Below, in pieces: positions 7,938-18,298 of a stretch of 64,000 nucleotides of DNA. The notes under the pieces were generated by a model. The model searched no databases. It worked only from the letters and a program-made list of their open reading frames with translations, and was not told the origin of the DNA. A program made the position numbers and the translations under genes. Source of the DNA: an uncultured Mycoplasmatota bacterium (GTDB lineage: Bacteria > Bacillota_I > Bacilli_A > RF39 > UBA660); NCBI GenBank assembly GCA_900554305.1, contig USGV01000002.1:1-64000 (forward strand), given 5' to 3'. The stretch's first letter is position 1; every line of letters starts with the position of its first letter.

Positions 7938-9329
7938 ATGAATGTGGATATTTTGTGGTCTAAATTTCTAACTGAAGTAAAAGATAATTTGACCTCTCTT
8001 TCTTTTGATACTTGGTTTAAAGATACACAATTATATAAATTGGATAATGGAAAAGCTTATATTATTGTACCAATGCCAATTCATAAAAAGCATTTAGCAG
8101 ATAATTATTCAGAATTGATTCTTAATCATTTAAATAATATTACTGGAACAAATTTTGAACTTGTTTTCTTATTGAAAGAGGAAATTGAAGAAGAGGAGGA
8201 AAAATCTAATAATATTACAGAAGAGAATTTACCACAAAATATAGTAGAGACGAGTGGGGTTCCACATAATCAAGCTCAATCAAATTTGAAAAGTAAATAT
8301 ACTTTTGATAACTTTATTGTTGGTAATAGTAATAAATTTGCTCATGCGGCAGCATTATCCGTAGCGGAAAATCCTGGTAATATGTATAATCCTTTATTTA
8401 TTTATGGAAATAGTGGACTGGGAAAGACTCATTTAATGCACGCAATTGGAAACTATATAACAGAAAATAGCAATCGTCGCGTTCTCTATGTTACTTCTGA
8501 TCAGTTCATTCAAGATTTTATTGGAATTAATAAGAAAGACGAGAAGGGGACTAATTTTAATTATGTTGACTTCTTTAAGAATAAATATAGAAATATAGAT
8601 GTACTTATTATTGATGATATACAATTTTTAGGAGGAGCTACACAAACACAACAAGAATTTTTCCACACATTTAATAGTCTATATAATGATAGTAAACAAA
8701 TAATTATATCTTCGGATAGGTCTCCTGATGATTTGAAACTATTAGAAGATCGTCTAAGAACAAGGTTTTGCTGGGGATTAACGGTCAATATATTTCCACC
8801 TGATTTTGCTCTTAGAACTGAAATCTTAAAGAAAAAAATTATTGCTGGTAACTTTGAAAAAGAAATTCCAGATGATGTAGTAGAGTATATTGCTTCGAAT
8901 ATTGGGACTGACGTTAGACAATTAGAAGGCTCTATTACTAGATTGATTGCTTATTCTACTATTATGGGTGGTGCAGAAATCACTTTGGATTTAGCAATTG
9001 AAGCGCTAAAAGACTTTATTAGTAAAGGAATGGGTGAGAAGAACGATATTCAAAGAATTCAAAAGATTGTATCAGAATATTTCCAGATTTCTGTTGAAGA
9101 TATTAGAAGTAAAAAGAGGAGTTCTAATATTTCTTTTCCACGGCAGATTGCAATGTACCTCTGTAGAACTATGACAAATGAATCTTTTCCTAAAATAGGA
9201 ACAGAATTTGGTGGAAAAGATCATACTACCGTAATGCACTCAGTAGAAAAAATTGAAAAGGAAATTACAGTTAATAAAGATTTAGCAAACATTATTGAAA
9301 AGTTAAAAAAGGATATAGGGGTTGTGTAA
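7938..9329 (+). CDS. dnaA: Chromosomal replication initiator protein DnaA
   Basis: AAA+ initiator that binds DnaA boxes and opens oriC. Domain I is at the N-terminus (MNVDILWSKFLTEVKDNL) and domain II is a short acidic linker. Domain III has Walker A GNSGLGKTHLMHAIGN, Walker B VLIIDDIQFL and sensor/arginine region LEDRLRTRF. Domain IV carries the DnaA signature GGKDHTTVMHSVEKI. Start chosen at ATG 7938, with GGGGAG nine bases upstream; the in-frame TTG at 7920 would add only six non-conserved residues. The Walker A reads GNSGLGKT where GGVGLGKT is more common. Confidence 0.98.
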   Translation: MNVDILWSKFLTEVKDNLTSLSFDTWFKDTQLYKLDNGKAYIIVPMPIHKKHLADNYSELILNHLNNITGTNFELVFLLKEEIEEEEEKSNNITEENLPQNIVETSGVPHNQAQSNLKSKYTFDNFIVGNSNKFAHAAALSVAENPGNMYNPLFIYGNSGLGKTHLMHAIGNYITENSNRRVLYVTSDQFIQDFIGINKKDEKGTNFNYVDFFKNKYRNIDVLIIDDIQFLGGATQTQQEFFHTFNSLYNDSKQIIISSDRSPDDLKLLEDRLRTRFCWGLTVNIFPPDFALRTEILKKKIIAGNFEKEIPDDVVEYIASNIGTDVRQLEGSITRLIAYSTIMGGAEITLDLAIEALKDFISKGMGEKNDIQRIQKIVSEYFQISVEDIRSKKRSSNISFPRQIAMYLCRTMTNESFPKIGTEFGGKDHTTVMHSVEKIEKEITVNKDLANIIEKLKKDIGVV

Positions 9330-9461
9330 AAAAAGTGATAAACTTTTCTTTTTCCACAATGAAAAATATGATAAAATCATTGTAGAACTTGATTAAATTA
9401 TAGTTTTTCACTTTTTCCACAGTAATAATAATAAAAACAAAAAAAGAAAGAAGGAATATAA
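9330..9461. other. oriC: oriC, dnaA-dnaN part: DnaA boxes and candidate unwinding element
   Basis: Two DnaA boxes TTTTCCACA at 9350-9358 and 9413-9421 in an otherwise AT-only gap. The second is followed at once by TAATAATAATAA (9423-9434), which reads as four DnaA-trio repeats (3'-AAT-5'). In B. subtilis the unwinding site is in this same gap, with boxes next to trios, so I place the duplex-unwinding element here. Confidence 0.7.
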
Positions 9462-10589
9462 ATGAAATTAACAATTAAAAAAGATTTATTATTAAATGCA
9501 CTTAATAAGGTATCTAAAGCTATTTCTACTAAAAATCTTATTCCTGTACTTGCAGGTATAAAATTTGAATTAAAAAAGAAAAAGTTAACATTAACAGCTA
9601 GTGATAATGATATTACTATACAAACAATGATTGAATCTACGAATGAAGAAGATTTTAAAGTTGAACAAGAGGGTAGTATTATTATTCAAGGAAAATATAT
9701 ATTAGATATAGTACGTAAATTACCAGATAAATATATTAATATAGAAGTAGTAGATGAACTAAAAATATTAATTTATACAGAGAACAGTGAATTTAATTTA
9801 AATGGTATTAGTGAAAGCGAATATCCTAATATTGGATTAGAAGAAAGTAAAAAGAAAGTACATATTAAAGCTTCTGTATTTAAAGATATCGTTAATCAAA
9901 CTGCTTTTGCTTCTTCTAACGAAGAAAGTAAACCTGTTCTTACTGGTATTAATTTTAATATAGTAGGGGATGTATTAGAGTGTAATTCTACAGACTCTTA
10001 TCGTTTGGCAAGAAAAGTTGTTAAATTAGATAGTGCTAGTGAAGAAAATTATAATATTGTTATTCCTAGTCATAATATTTTAGAATTTTCTAGAATTATT
10101 GATGAGGAAGATGGGGATATTGAATTACATATCTTTAATAATAAGATTTTATTTAAGACTGGTAATTTAAAATTTGAATCTCGTTTAATTAATGGTACAT
10201 ATCCTAATACATCTAATTTATTACCAGATGATTCTTATTTGGTCGTTAGCACTAATTTAAATGCTTTCTACGACGTAATTGATCGAGTTAGTATATTAAC
10301 TAGCGATAAAGAGAAAAACATCGTTACATTGGAAACTAATGGGGATATGTTAATATTAAAAAGTTCTTCTGTAGAAATTGGTAGGGTAGAAGAAAAGATG
10401 CCTATTACTAAAAATAATAATGAAGATATAAAAATTTCATTTAGTGCTAAATATATGATGGAGGCTTTAAAAAGTTTCTCCACAGAAACTGTTGATATTC
10501 ACTTTGTTGGTGAAATTAAACCTATTTTGATTAAATCCAGTGAAGATGAAACATTAACACAATTAGTTTTACCAATTCGTACATATTAA
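9462..10589 (+). CDS. dnaN: DNA polymerase III subunit beta (sliding clamp)
   Basis: Ring-shaped processivity clamp for the replicative polymerase. Three clamp domains are recognisable over 375 aa, including LVPVLAGIKFELK-like strand 1 (here NLIPVLAGIKFEL), the conserved middle motif FASSNEESKPVLTGINF with STDSYRLARK, and the C-terminal LVLPIRTY that ends all bacterial clamps. Length is normal. The ribosome binding site is AAGAAGGAATATAA. It is followed by its own terminator, so dnaN is separated from comK and recF. Confidence 0.98.
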   Translation: MKLTIKKDLLLNALNKVSKAISTKNLIPVLAGIKFELKKKKLTLTASDNDITIQTMIESTNEEDFKVEQEGSIIIQGKYILDIVRKLPDKYINIEVVDELKILIYTENSEFNLNGISESEYPNIGLEESKKKVHIKASVFKDIVNQTAFASSNEESKPVLTGINFNIVGDVLECNSTDSYRLARKVVKLDSASEENYNIVIPSHNILEFSRIIDEEDGDIELHIFNNKILFKTGNLKFESRLINGTYPNTSNLLPDDSYLVVSTNLNAFYDVIDRVSILTSDKEKNIVTLETNGDMLILKSSSVEIGRVEEKMPITKNNNEDIKISFSAKYMMEALKSFSTETVDIHFVGEIKPILIKSSEDETLTQLVLPIRTY

Positions 10590-10617
10590 AAAAATCCACA
10601 AATTTTGTGGATTTTTT
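10588..10617 (+). terminator. Terminator after dnaN
   Basis: AAAAATCCACAAA / TTTTGTGGATTTTT hairpin followed by more T, directly after the stop codon. The arms contain TCCACA/TGTGGA, half of a DnaA box. Confidence 0.85.
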
Positions 10618-10740
10618 ATTTTGCAGATTCGTAGAGAAATTGCTAATAATATAATTGAATATACTTTCTAAAATATGACAAAAATAGACATTTTAGTTTG
10701 GTATTCTAGTAGCAATTTCATGTTTAGGAGGGGGAATATT

Positions 10741-11190
10741 ATGGAATATGAAATTAATAAGGGAACATTAGCTATTGTTCCTAATGAAATCGATGAAAGC
10801 TTGGTTTATGAAGATGAGGAGCGTTTTCTGATTCATCAAAGTCCATTTCAGATAATGGAAGAAAGTTGCAAATACTTTGGTAGTACTTATGAAGGGAGAA
10901 AAGATAGCGCTAAAGCTATATTAGGTGCGGAATATAAAGTTCCTGTTATCGTTGAAGATACAGATAATTTAATTGTTTTTCCAACGACATCTCCAAAATC
11001 TGAAGAGTGTATTTGGATTTCTCTAAAGAGAGTAAAATCTTTTGAAAAAATTGATAGTATTAATACTAAGGTTATATTTGATAATAATAGGGAAATTATA
11101 GTACCAGTTTCTTATCGTACTTTAGAAAATCAGATATCTAGAGCATCTAGATTGGACTTTATGATGAGAAAGAGAAAATCTAACTTATAA
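10741..11190 (+). CDS. comK: ComK-family competence transcription factor
   Basis: A 149-aa protein that aligns along its length with ComK, the competence master regulator of Bacillus. The N-terminus reads YEINKGTLAIVPNEID. The most conserved blocks are SCKYFGSTYEGRK (B. subtilis SCRFFGSSYAGRK), VFPTTSPKSEECIWIS (FPTLSSTRPQCGWIS) and PVSYRTLENQISRA (PISYNSFENQVYRT). It lacks about 40 C-terminal residues of B. subtilis ComK, the part used for degradation control. ATG 10741 follows AGGAGGGGG; a longer in-frame start at 10675 has no such site. It has no partner gene here; position between dnaN and recF is unusual. Whether this organism is transformable cannot be judged from the window. Confidence 0.88.
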   Translation: MEYEINKGTLAIVPNEIDESLVYEDEERFLIHQSPFQIMEESCKYFGSTYEGRKDSAKAILGAEYKVPVIVEDTDNLIVFPTTSPKSEECIWISLKRVKSFEKIDSINTKVIFDNNREIIVPVSYRTLENQISRASRLDFMMRKRKSNL

Positions 11191-11236
11191 AAAGTATCCA
11201 TAAAATCACTTTTTCCTACCTTATTTGGCTGTTTTA

Positions 11237-11245
11237 TGCTATAAT
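11237..11245 (+). promoter_or_regulatory. Extended -10 promoter for recF-gyrB-gyrA
   Basis: TGC-TATAAT with no clear -35, about 45 bases upstream of the short leader ORF before recF. Confidence 0.55.
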
Positions 11246-11290
11246 ATATATGTATGTATAGGAATACCGAAGTAGGGGATAGGTGATTAT

Positions 11291-11317
11291 ATGGGTCTTT
11301 TTTTTAAGTCTGATTGA
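11291..11317 (+). CDS. Eight-codon leader ORF coupled to recF
   Basis: ATG with a good site (GGGGATAGGTGATT) encodes MGLFFKSD and stops at TGA 11315-11317. That stop overlaps the recF TTG start (11314-11316) as TTGA. recF has no ribosome binding site of its own, so ribosomes ending this short ORF probably re-initiate on recF. Inference from spacing only; no function for the peptide is implied. A run of eight T inside it could also be a slippage site. Confidence 0.45.
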   Translation: MGLFFKSD

Positions 11318-12423
11318 AAATCACTAAATTAAATCTATTAAATTTTAGAAATTATTCAACTTTATCTATAAAATTAGGTGGAGGTATGAATATTTTTGTC
11401 GGAGATAATGCACAGGGAAAGACAAATATTTTGGAGGCAATTACTTTTTTGGCTCTTACAAAATCTCATCGATTAGGTGTTCATCCTAATGTTATTATGT
11501 TTGATAAAAAGAAAGCAAAAATTAAAGGAGTTATTCAGAAAGATAAAATAATATCTAAGTTGGAAATAGATATGGCTGAAAATGAAAAGAAACTGTTTGT
11601 GAATCAAACTGAAATTAGAAAAGTTGCTGATTATATTTCTAATTTAAATATTATTGTGTTTTCACCTGATGATTTGGAGATTATTAAAGGATCTCCAAGT
11701 GTACGTCGAAACCTATTAAACATACAGCTTTCGCAAATTTCTAAAGTTTATTTAAATGTTTATAATGAGTATAATAAGTTACTTAGAACAAGAAATGAGT
11801 ATTTAAAAGTATTATTTCAAAATTCTATAGCAGATTCTAGTTATTTAGATATTATTACTGATAAATTAATAGAAAAAGCAGTATTTATTTATCAGAAAAG
11901 AAAAGAATATTTAGATTTCGTTAATCAAACAATAAATACTTATTATAAAGATATTAATGGAGAAGTTGGATTAGTAGTAGAGTATCAACCCAATATAGAG
12001 TTTTCTTCTTATGATAATGAAAGCATTCGTAAATGTTTGAAACATTATTATAAAAAGAATTATAAGAAGGAATTGAATTACGGCATGACTCTTGTAGGAC
12101 CACATCGTGATGATTTTTCTTTTGTCTTTTGTGGTAAAGATTTGAAGTATTTTGGCTCTCAAGGGCAGCAAAAAACGGCTATACTTGCTTATAAGTTGGC
12201 TGAAATTCCAATTTTTGAAGATATTTTGAAAACTAAACCTGTGCTTCTTTTGGATGATATATTTAGCGAATTGGATTTAAAAAAGAGAAATCGACTTTTA
12301 AAGTTAATTCATACTGGTATTCAGAGTGTTATTACAACTACTGATTTAAAAAATATAAATAAGAAGTATTTAGCGGATGCTTATATATACAACGTGAAAA
12401 ATGGAAAAGTTGAGAGAAAGTAG
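11314..12423 (+). CDS. recF: DNA replication and repair protein RecF
   Basis: SMC-like ATPase that loads RecA at gaps together with RecO and RecR (recR is at 20369). Walker A is GDNAQGKTNILEAI, the signature is GSQGQQKTAILAYKLAE, and Walker B is PVLLLDDIFSELD. Length of 369 aa is normal, and the N-terminus MKITKLNLLNFRNY matches the family exactly, so the TTG at 11314 is the real start. An in-frame TGA immediately precedes it. The usual neighbour yaaA (S4-domain protein) is missing. gyrB follows after 9 bases. Confidence 0.96.
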   Translation: MKITKLNLLNFRNYSTLSIKLGGGMNIFVGDNAQGKTNILEAITFLALTKSHRLGVHPNVIMFDKKKAKIKGVIQKDKIISKLEIDMAENEKKLFVNQTEIRKVADYISNLNIIVFSPDDLEIIKGSPSVRRNLLNIQLSQISKVYLNVYNEYNKLLRTRNEYLKVLFQNSIADSSYLDIITDKLIEKAVFIYQKRKEYLDFVNQTINTYYKDINGEVGLVVEYQPNIEFSSYDNESIRKCLKHYYKKNYKKELNYGMTLVGPHRDDFSFVFCGKDLKYFGSQGQQKTAILAYKLAEIPIFEDILKTKPVLLLDDIFSELDLKKRNRLLKLIHTGIQSVITTTDLKNINKKYLADAYIYNVKNGKVERK

Positions 12424-14361
<1,938 letters not shown>

Positions 14362-14375
14362 GGAGGTAGGAAGAG

Positions 14376-16895
14376 ATGGATAAATTAGAACAAAATAATA
14401 TAGTTAATGAAGTAAGGGATTCTTTCCTTGAATATTCTATGAGCGTTATTGTATCGCGTGCTTTACCTGACTTAAGGGATGGTTTAAAGCCTGTTCATAG
14501 ACGTATTTTATACTCTATGTATGAATCTGGTTATACACCTGATAAACCTCATAAAAAGAGTGCTAGAATCGTCGGAGATGTTATGGGTAAATATCATCCA
14601 CATGGTGACTCTAGTATTTATGAGGCTATGGTTCGTATGGCACAAGATTTTTCATATCGTTATATGTTAGTTGATGGTCATGGAAACTTTGGTAATATTG
14701 AAGGTTATGGTGCGGCAGCAATGCGTTATACCGAATCTCGTTTATCTAAGATTTCATTGGAGTTGCTTAGAAATATTAATAAGGATACTGTTAATTTTAT
14801 TCCTAACTTTGATGAATCTGAGAAAGAACCTGAAATATTACCATCTAGATTTCCTAATATTTTAGTGAATGGTACTATGGGAATTGCTGTTGGTATGGCT
14901 ACAAATATTCCACCACATAACTTAAAAGAGGTTATTGACGGATGTATTGCTTATATTGATAATCCTGATATTGATGTTGATGGATTAATGCAATATATTA
15001 AGGGACCTGATTTTCCAACGGGTGCAACCATTTTAGGTAATAGTGGTATTAAGAAGGCTTATGAAACGGGTAGAGGAAGTATTACTATTCGTAGTAAAGC
15101 TAGAATCGAAGAAAAAAATGGTAGACATTATATTATTGTAGACGAAGTTCCTTATGGAATTAATACGTTAGAATTAAAGAATAAAGTAGCTGAACTTGTT
15201 CATAATAAAGTGATTGATGGAATTACCGATTATCACACAGACTTAAAAGATGGTATTAAGATTACTATTACTCTTAAGAAAGATGCTAATCCACAAGTTG
15301 TGCTTAATAATTTATATAAGCATACTGCTTTTCAGACAAATTATGGAATTATTTTCTTGATGTTAGATCAAGGAGTTCCAAAAACTTTGGGATTAAAGGA
15401 TATTATTTCTAAGTATATTGATTATCAAAAAGAAATTATTATTCGTCGTACAAAGTTTGATTTAGCTAAGGATGAAGCCAGAGCTCATATTTTAGAGGGA
15501 TTAAAGATTGCCTTAGATCATATTGATGAGATAATTCAATTAATTAAGTCAGCTAAGAATGATGAAGAGGCTATGATTGGTCTTAGAAATAACTATAAAT
15601 TGTCAGAAGCTCAAGCACAAGCTATCTTAGAGATGAAATTAAGACGTTTGACAGGTTTAGAAAGAGATAAAATTGAGAATGAATTGCAAGAATTACTTGC
15701 TGAAATTGAGGAGTTGAAGTCTATTTTGGCAAGTGAAGCTAAAGTTTTACAAATTATTAAGGATGAAATGACTGAAATTAAGAATAAATATGGCGATGAA
15801 CGTCGTACAAATATTGATATGACAGCTATAGAATATATTGAAGATGAGTCATTAATTCCTGTTGAGGATATTATTGTTACATTAACAAATAAGGGTTATA
15901 TTAAGAGACTAAAAGCTGATACTTATAAGACACAAAATCGTGGTGGCGTAGGTATTAAAGGTATGTCTACGAATGAAGAAGACTTTGTAGAACAATTAGT
16001 TTCTATGAAAACCCATGATTATATTTTATTCTTCTCTAATAGAGGTAGAATTTATAGAATGAAAGGTTATGAGGTTCCTGAATTTAGTAGGCAATCTAAA
16101 GGTTTGCCAATTATTAACTTGTTACAGTTAGAAAAAGAAGAAAACATTAGTTCGATAATTTCTTTATCTGCTGATAATGAAGAGCATAAATATTTGGTTT
16201 TTGTTACTAAGAATGGAATAATTAAGCGTACAGAATTGTCTGAATTTGATAACATTCGTAAGAGTGGTAAGATTGCGATAACATTAAAAGAAGATGATGA
16301 ATTGATTTATGTAGGAGTTACTACAGGAAATGATGAGATTGCTATTGGTGCTAATAATGGTCGAATGGTTCGTTTTAATGAGGATGAAGTTCGTGTTATG
16401 GGACGTAGCGCTTCTGGTGTGAAAGGAATTGAACTTGAAAATAGTAAAGTTATAGGTGCTGAAGTTATTAAGCCAAATCAGTTGATTCTTATCGTTACAG
16501 AGAATGGATATGGTAAAAAATCTGAAATTGAAGAATATCGTTTAACTCACCGTGGAAGTAAGGGTGTTAAAGCTCTTAATATTACTGATAAAAATGGTAT
16601 GATGGTTGCTTTAAAATGTGTAAATCCAGGTGATGATTATGATTTGATGATTATGACTGATAGTGGAATTATTATTAAATTACCATTAGAGCAGGTGTCT
16701 ACATTAAAACGTGCTACTCAAGGAGTTAGATTGATTAATTTGAAAGAAGATCAAAAAGTTTCTACTGTAGCAGTTGTGGAAAAAGAAGAAACAGAAGAAA
16801 GCACAGAAAGTACTGGTGAAGAAGCGGAATCAGCACCTGTGGAAAAAGATATTTCAAGTGAAGAAAAAACGCAGAATACTGAAAATGATGCGTAA
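14376..16895 (+). CDS. gyrA: DNA gyrase subunit A
   Basis: DNA-cleaving subunit; the catalytic tyrosine lies in [14 protein letters not shown]. The quinolone region reads [16 protein letters not shown], with Ser at the E. coli Ser83 position and Glu at the Asp87 position, so no classical resistance change is seen. The C-terminal beta-pinwheel has a degenerate GyrA box QNRGGVG instead of QRRGGKG. It ends with a roughly 40-residue acidic tail rich in Glu, Ser and Thr. Length of 839 aa is slightly above usual. A strong terminator follows. Confidence 0.98.
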   Translation: MDKLEQNNIVNEVRDSFLEYSMSVIVSRALPDLRDGLKPVHRRILYSMYESGYTPDKPHKKSARIVGDVMGKYHPHGDSSIYEAMVRMAQDFSYRYMLVDGHGNFGNIEGYGAAAMRYTESRLSKISLELLRNINKDTVNFIPNFDESEKEPEILPSRFPNILVNGTMGIAVGMATNIPPHNLKEVIDGCIAYIDNPDIDVDGLMQYIKGPDFPTGATILGNSGIKKAYETGRGSITIRSKARIEEKNGRHYIIVDEVPYGINTLELKNKVAELVHNKVIDGITDYHTDLKDGIKITITLKKDANPQVVLNNLYKHTAFQTNYGIIFLMLDQGVPKTLGLKDIISKYIDYQKEIIIRRTKFDLAKDEARAHILEGLKIALDHIDEIIQLIKSAKNDEEAMIGLRNNYKLSEAQAQAILEMKLRRLTGLERDKIENELQELLAEIEELKSILASEAKVLQIIKDEMTEIKNKYGDERRTNIDMTAIEYIEDESLIPVEDIIVTLTNKGYIKRLKADTYKTQNRGGVGIKGMSTNEEDFVEQLVSMKTHDYILFFSNRGRIYRMKGYEVPEFSRQSKGLPIINLLQLEKEENISSIISLSADNEEHKYLVFVTKNGIIKRTELSEFDNIRKSGKIAITLKEDDELIYVGVTTGNDEIAIGANNGRMVRFNEDEVRVMGRSASGVKGIELENSKVIGAEVIKPNQLILIVTENGYGKKSEIEEYRLTHRGSKGVKALNITDKNGMMVALKCVNPGDDYDLMIMTDSGIIIKLPLEQVSTLKRATQGVRLINLKEDQKVSTVAVVEKEETEESTESTGEEAESAPVEKDISSEEKTQNTENDA

Positions 16896-16924
16896 TTATT
16901 AAAGTAATAAGTTATAAAAAAATT

Positions 16925-16960
16925 AAAAGCAAAAATTGAATTTCAATTTTTGCTTTTTTT
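16925..16960 (+). terminator. Terminator after gyrA
   Basis: Sixteen-base perfect stem (AAAAGCAAAAATTGAA and its complement) with a minimal loop, then a run of T. Ends the recF-gyrB-gyrA unit. Confidence 0.9.
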
Positions 16961-17094
16961 CTTTTGCGTTTTAATTTGTTTATATATCAACATATATATG
17001 ATTTATATTTTCCTTTTCTGCGTATTTTTTACATTTTATCTGTGGATAAAATGTTTTGAAAAAGTAAAAATTCAAAACGCAATTTAGCAAAATT

Positions 17095-17108
17095 ATTTCC
17101 TGGGAAAT
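17095..17108. promoter_or_regulatory. Noc-binding-site-like palindrome (one mismatch)
   Basis: ATTTCCTGGGAAAT, one base from the Noc site ATTTCCCGGGAAAT, 14 bases from the first parS. Confidence 0.65.
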
Positions 17109-17122
17109 AATTTAATATTTTA

Positions 17123-17138
17123 TGTTTCACGTGGAACA
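17123..17138. promoter_or_regulatory. parS site 1
   Basis: TGTTTCACGTGGAACA, one base from the B. subtilis parS consensus TGTTTCACGTGAAACA. Binding site for a ParB (Spo0J) that is not encoded in this window. Confidence 0.85.
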
Positions 17139-17332
17139 TTTAAAAATATTTTTATTATATGAGAAGGTAGTATTTCATATTTAAAAAGAAAAAGATGAGA
17201 TAAAGAACCATATCGGAGAAATGATTTTATTTAAATATTTATAATGTTATTTTTTATAATTAGTTAATGTAATTATTAATATGAAAAAGAAATTTATGTT
17301 TGGAGAGTTGCATCGGAGATATCATTTTAAGA

Positions 17333-17348
17333 AGTTTCACGTGGAACG
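17333..17348. promoter_or_regulatory. parS site 2
   Basis: AGTTTCACGTGGAACG; the inner 14 bases GTTTCACGTGGAAC are identical to site 1. Confidence 0.8.
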
Positions 17349-17387
17349 TTTTTTATTTTATATTCTTATATTATATTGATATAAATT

Positions 17388-17401
17388 ATTTCCCGGGAAA
17401 T
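17388..17401. promoter_or_regulatory. Noc-binding site
   Basis: ATTTCCCGGGAAAT, a perfect match to the Noc site consensus. A degenerate half site (TTGGGAAAT) follows at 17407-17415. Confidence 0.8.
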
Positions 17402-17615
17402 AATTTTTGGGAAATAATTTGCTTTTTGGTTAATTAATGTTGGTTTTTATCTATAATTGATGTGATTATTAGAGTTTAACAACGCTTTTTTTACTGAGGT
17501 TTCTTTATTTTAATAAATGTAATGTTAGAAAATATGAAAGTGTATTTTATATTTATTTAATGATGTGATAAATTATGAAGTGAAATACATTTTATGGGAG
17601 TAAAATTTTAATGAT

Positions 17616-17631
17616 AGTTTCACGTGGAACA
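17616..17631. promoter_or_regulatory. parS site 3
   Basis: AGTTTCACGTGGAACA; same core as the other two parS sites. Confidence 0.8.
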
Positions 17632-17669
17632 TATAAAACGTTTTTTTTATAGATGATCTTGGTTTATAG

Positions 17670-17698
17670 TTTACAAAGTTAATTGTTTGTATTAAAAT
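17670..17698 (+). promoter_or_regulatory. Promoter of SRP RNA
   Basis: TTTACA, 17 bases, TAAAAT, with the expected +1 about seven bases downstream, at the start of the SRP RNA stem. Confidence 0.75.
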
Positions 17699-17705
17699 AT
17701 TTATA

Positions 17706-17783
17706 GCGCAATAAAAGTACTAGAAACAGGTCAGGACTGGGAAGTAGCAGCCTTAATAGTCAACTTTTATGTGCGCTTTTATT
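17706..17783 (+). ncRNA. ffs: Signal recognition particle RNA (small bacterial type)
   Basis: The Ffh-binding internal loops of 4.5S RNA are recognisable: GGTCAGGACTGGGAAGTAGC, with AGCAGCC following in register (E. coli GGUCAGGUCCGGAAGGAAGCAGCC). The ends pair as GCGCAATAAAAGT with ACTTTTATGTGCGC, then TTTTATTTT acts as terminator. The folded part is about 71 bases, shorter than the E. coli RNA and similar to mollicute SRP RNA. Position beside tadA and dnaX matches scr of B. subtilis. Confidence 0.93.
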
Positions 17784-17795
17784 TTGAGGTGGATT

Positions 17796-18245
17796 ATGGA
17801 TTTAAAATATATGGATATGGCTATAGAAGAGGCAAAAAAGGCTTTTGAAGAAGATGAAGTTCCTATTGGGTGTGTAATTGTTAAAAATAATCAAATATTG
17901 GCTCTTACTCATAATAGAAAGGAACAGATGAATTCTGCTACAAAACATGCGGAAATCTTGGCTATAGAAGAAGCTTCTTCAAAACTTAATAATTGGAGAT
18001 TAGATGGGTGTGATGTTTATATTACTTTAGAACCTTGTCCTATGTGTGCTAGTGCGTTAAAGCAAGCGAGAGTTAGTCACATCTTCTGTGGATTGTCTAA
18101 TTCTGATTTTAGAAATTATGAAATAGTTTTGAAAATTTTAGAGTCTGATAAAAATAATGCTAGTGTTCCTATTATTAATGATTTAGCTGTGGAAAAAGTT
18201 GATAAAATTATGAAGGACTTTTTTAGAAATAGAAGAAATAGTTAG
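17796..18245 (+). CDS. tadA: tRNA-specific adenosine deaminase TadA
   Basis: Zinc deaminase converting A34 to inosine in tRNA-Arg(ACG). The zinc ligands and catalytic Glu are in KHAEILAIEEA and EPCPMCASALKQARV. Length of 149 aa is typical. ATG 17796 follows GAGGTGG; an upstream in-frame start lies inside the SRP RNA and is unlikely. It is tightly placed between the SRP RNA and dnaX, as in Bacillus. Confidence 0.95.
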   Translation: MDLKYMDMAIEEAKKAFEEDEVPIGCVIVKNNQILALTHNRKEQMNSATKHAEILAIEEASSKLNNWRLDGCDVYITLEPCPMCASALKQARVSHIFCGLSNSDFRNYEIVLKILESDKNNASVPIINDLAVEKVDKIMKDFFRNRRNS

Positions 18246-18264
18246 AAGATTTCTTCTTTTTTTA
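18244..18264 (+). terminator. Terminator after tadA
   Basis: AGAAG/CTTCT hairpin with a four-base loop starting at the stop codon, followed by seven T. Confidence 0.65.
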
Positions 18265-18273
18265 TGGTATAAT
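18265..18273 (+). promoter_or_regulatory. Extended -10 promoter for dnaX
   Basis: TGG-TATAAT 26 bases before the dnaX start, just after the tadA terminator. No clear -35 can be assigned. Confidence 0.55.
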
Positions 18274-18298
18274 ATAGATGTTTATTGGAGGTGTACCT

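Larger units (their letters stand above)
16961..17692. other. Gene-free segregation region with parS and Noc sites
   Basis: More than 700 bases with no credible coding potential and very high AT. It holds three parS-like and two Noc-binding-site-like palindromes (listed separately). Other short motifs recur, including ATCGGAGA followed by ATGATTTT or ATATCATTTT (near 17213 and 17312) and GTTAAT-rich blocks, which suggests an old, decayed duplication of a unit of about 210-280 bases. No rRNA operon follows gyrA, unlike B. subtilis. Confidence 0.75.

Noticed and set aside
10679-10699. ComK box (AAAA-N5-TTTT) upstream of comK
   Set aside because: An AAAAA ... TTTT pair is present but spacing is six and no second box stands at the required distance. 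In such AT-rich DNA this is expected by chance.
10675-10740. N-terminal extension of ComK
   Set aside because: It would add 22 residues with no ComK similarity and no ribosome binding site; AGGAGGGGG clearly marks ATG 10741.
16961-17692. CRISPR array or rRNA remnants after gyrA
   Set aside because: The repeated motifs are palindromic binding sites at irregular spacing, without regular spacers, and nothing resembles 16S or 23S rRNA.
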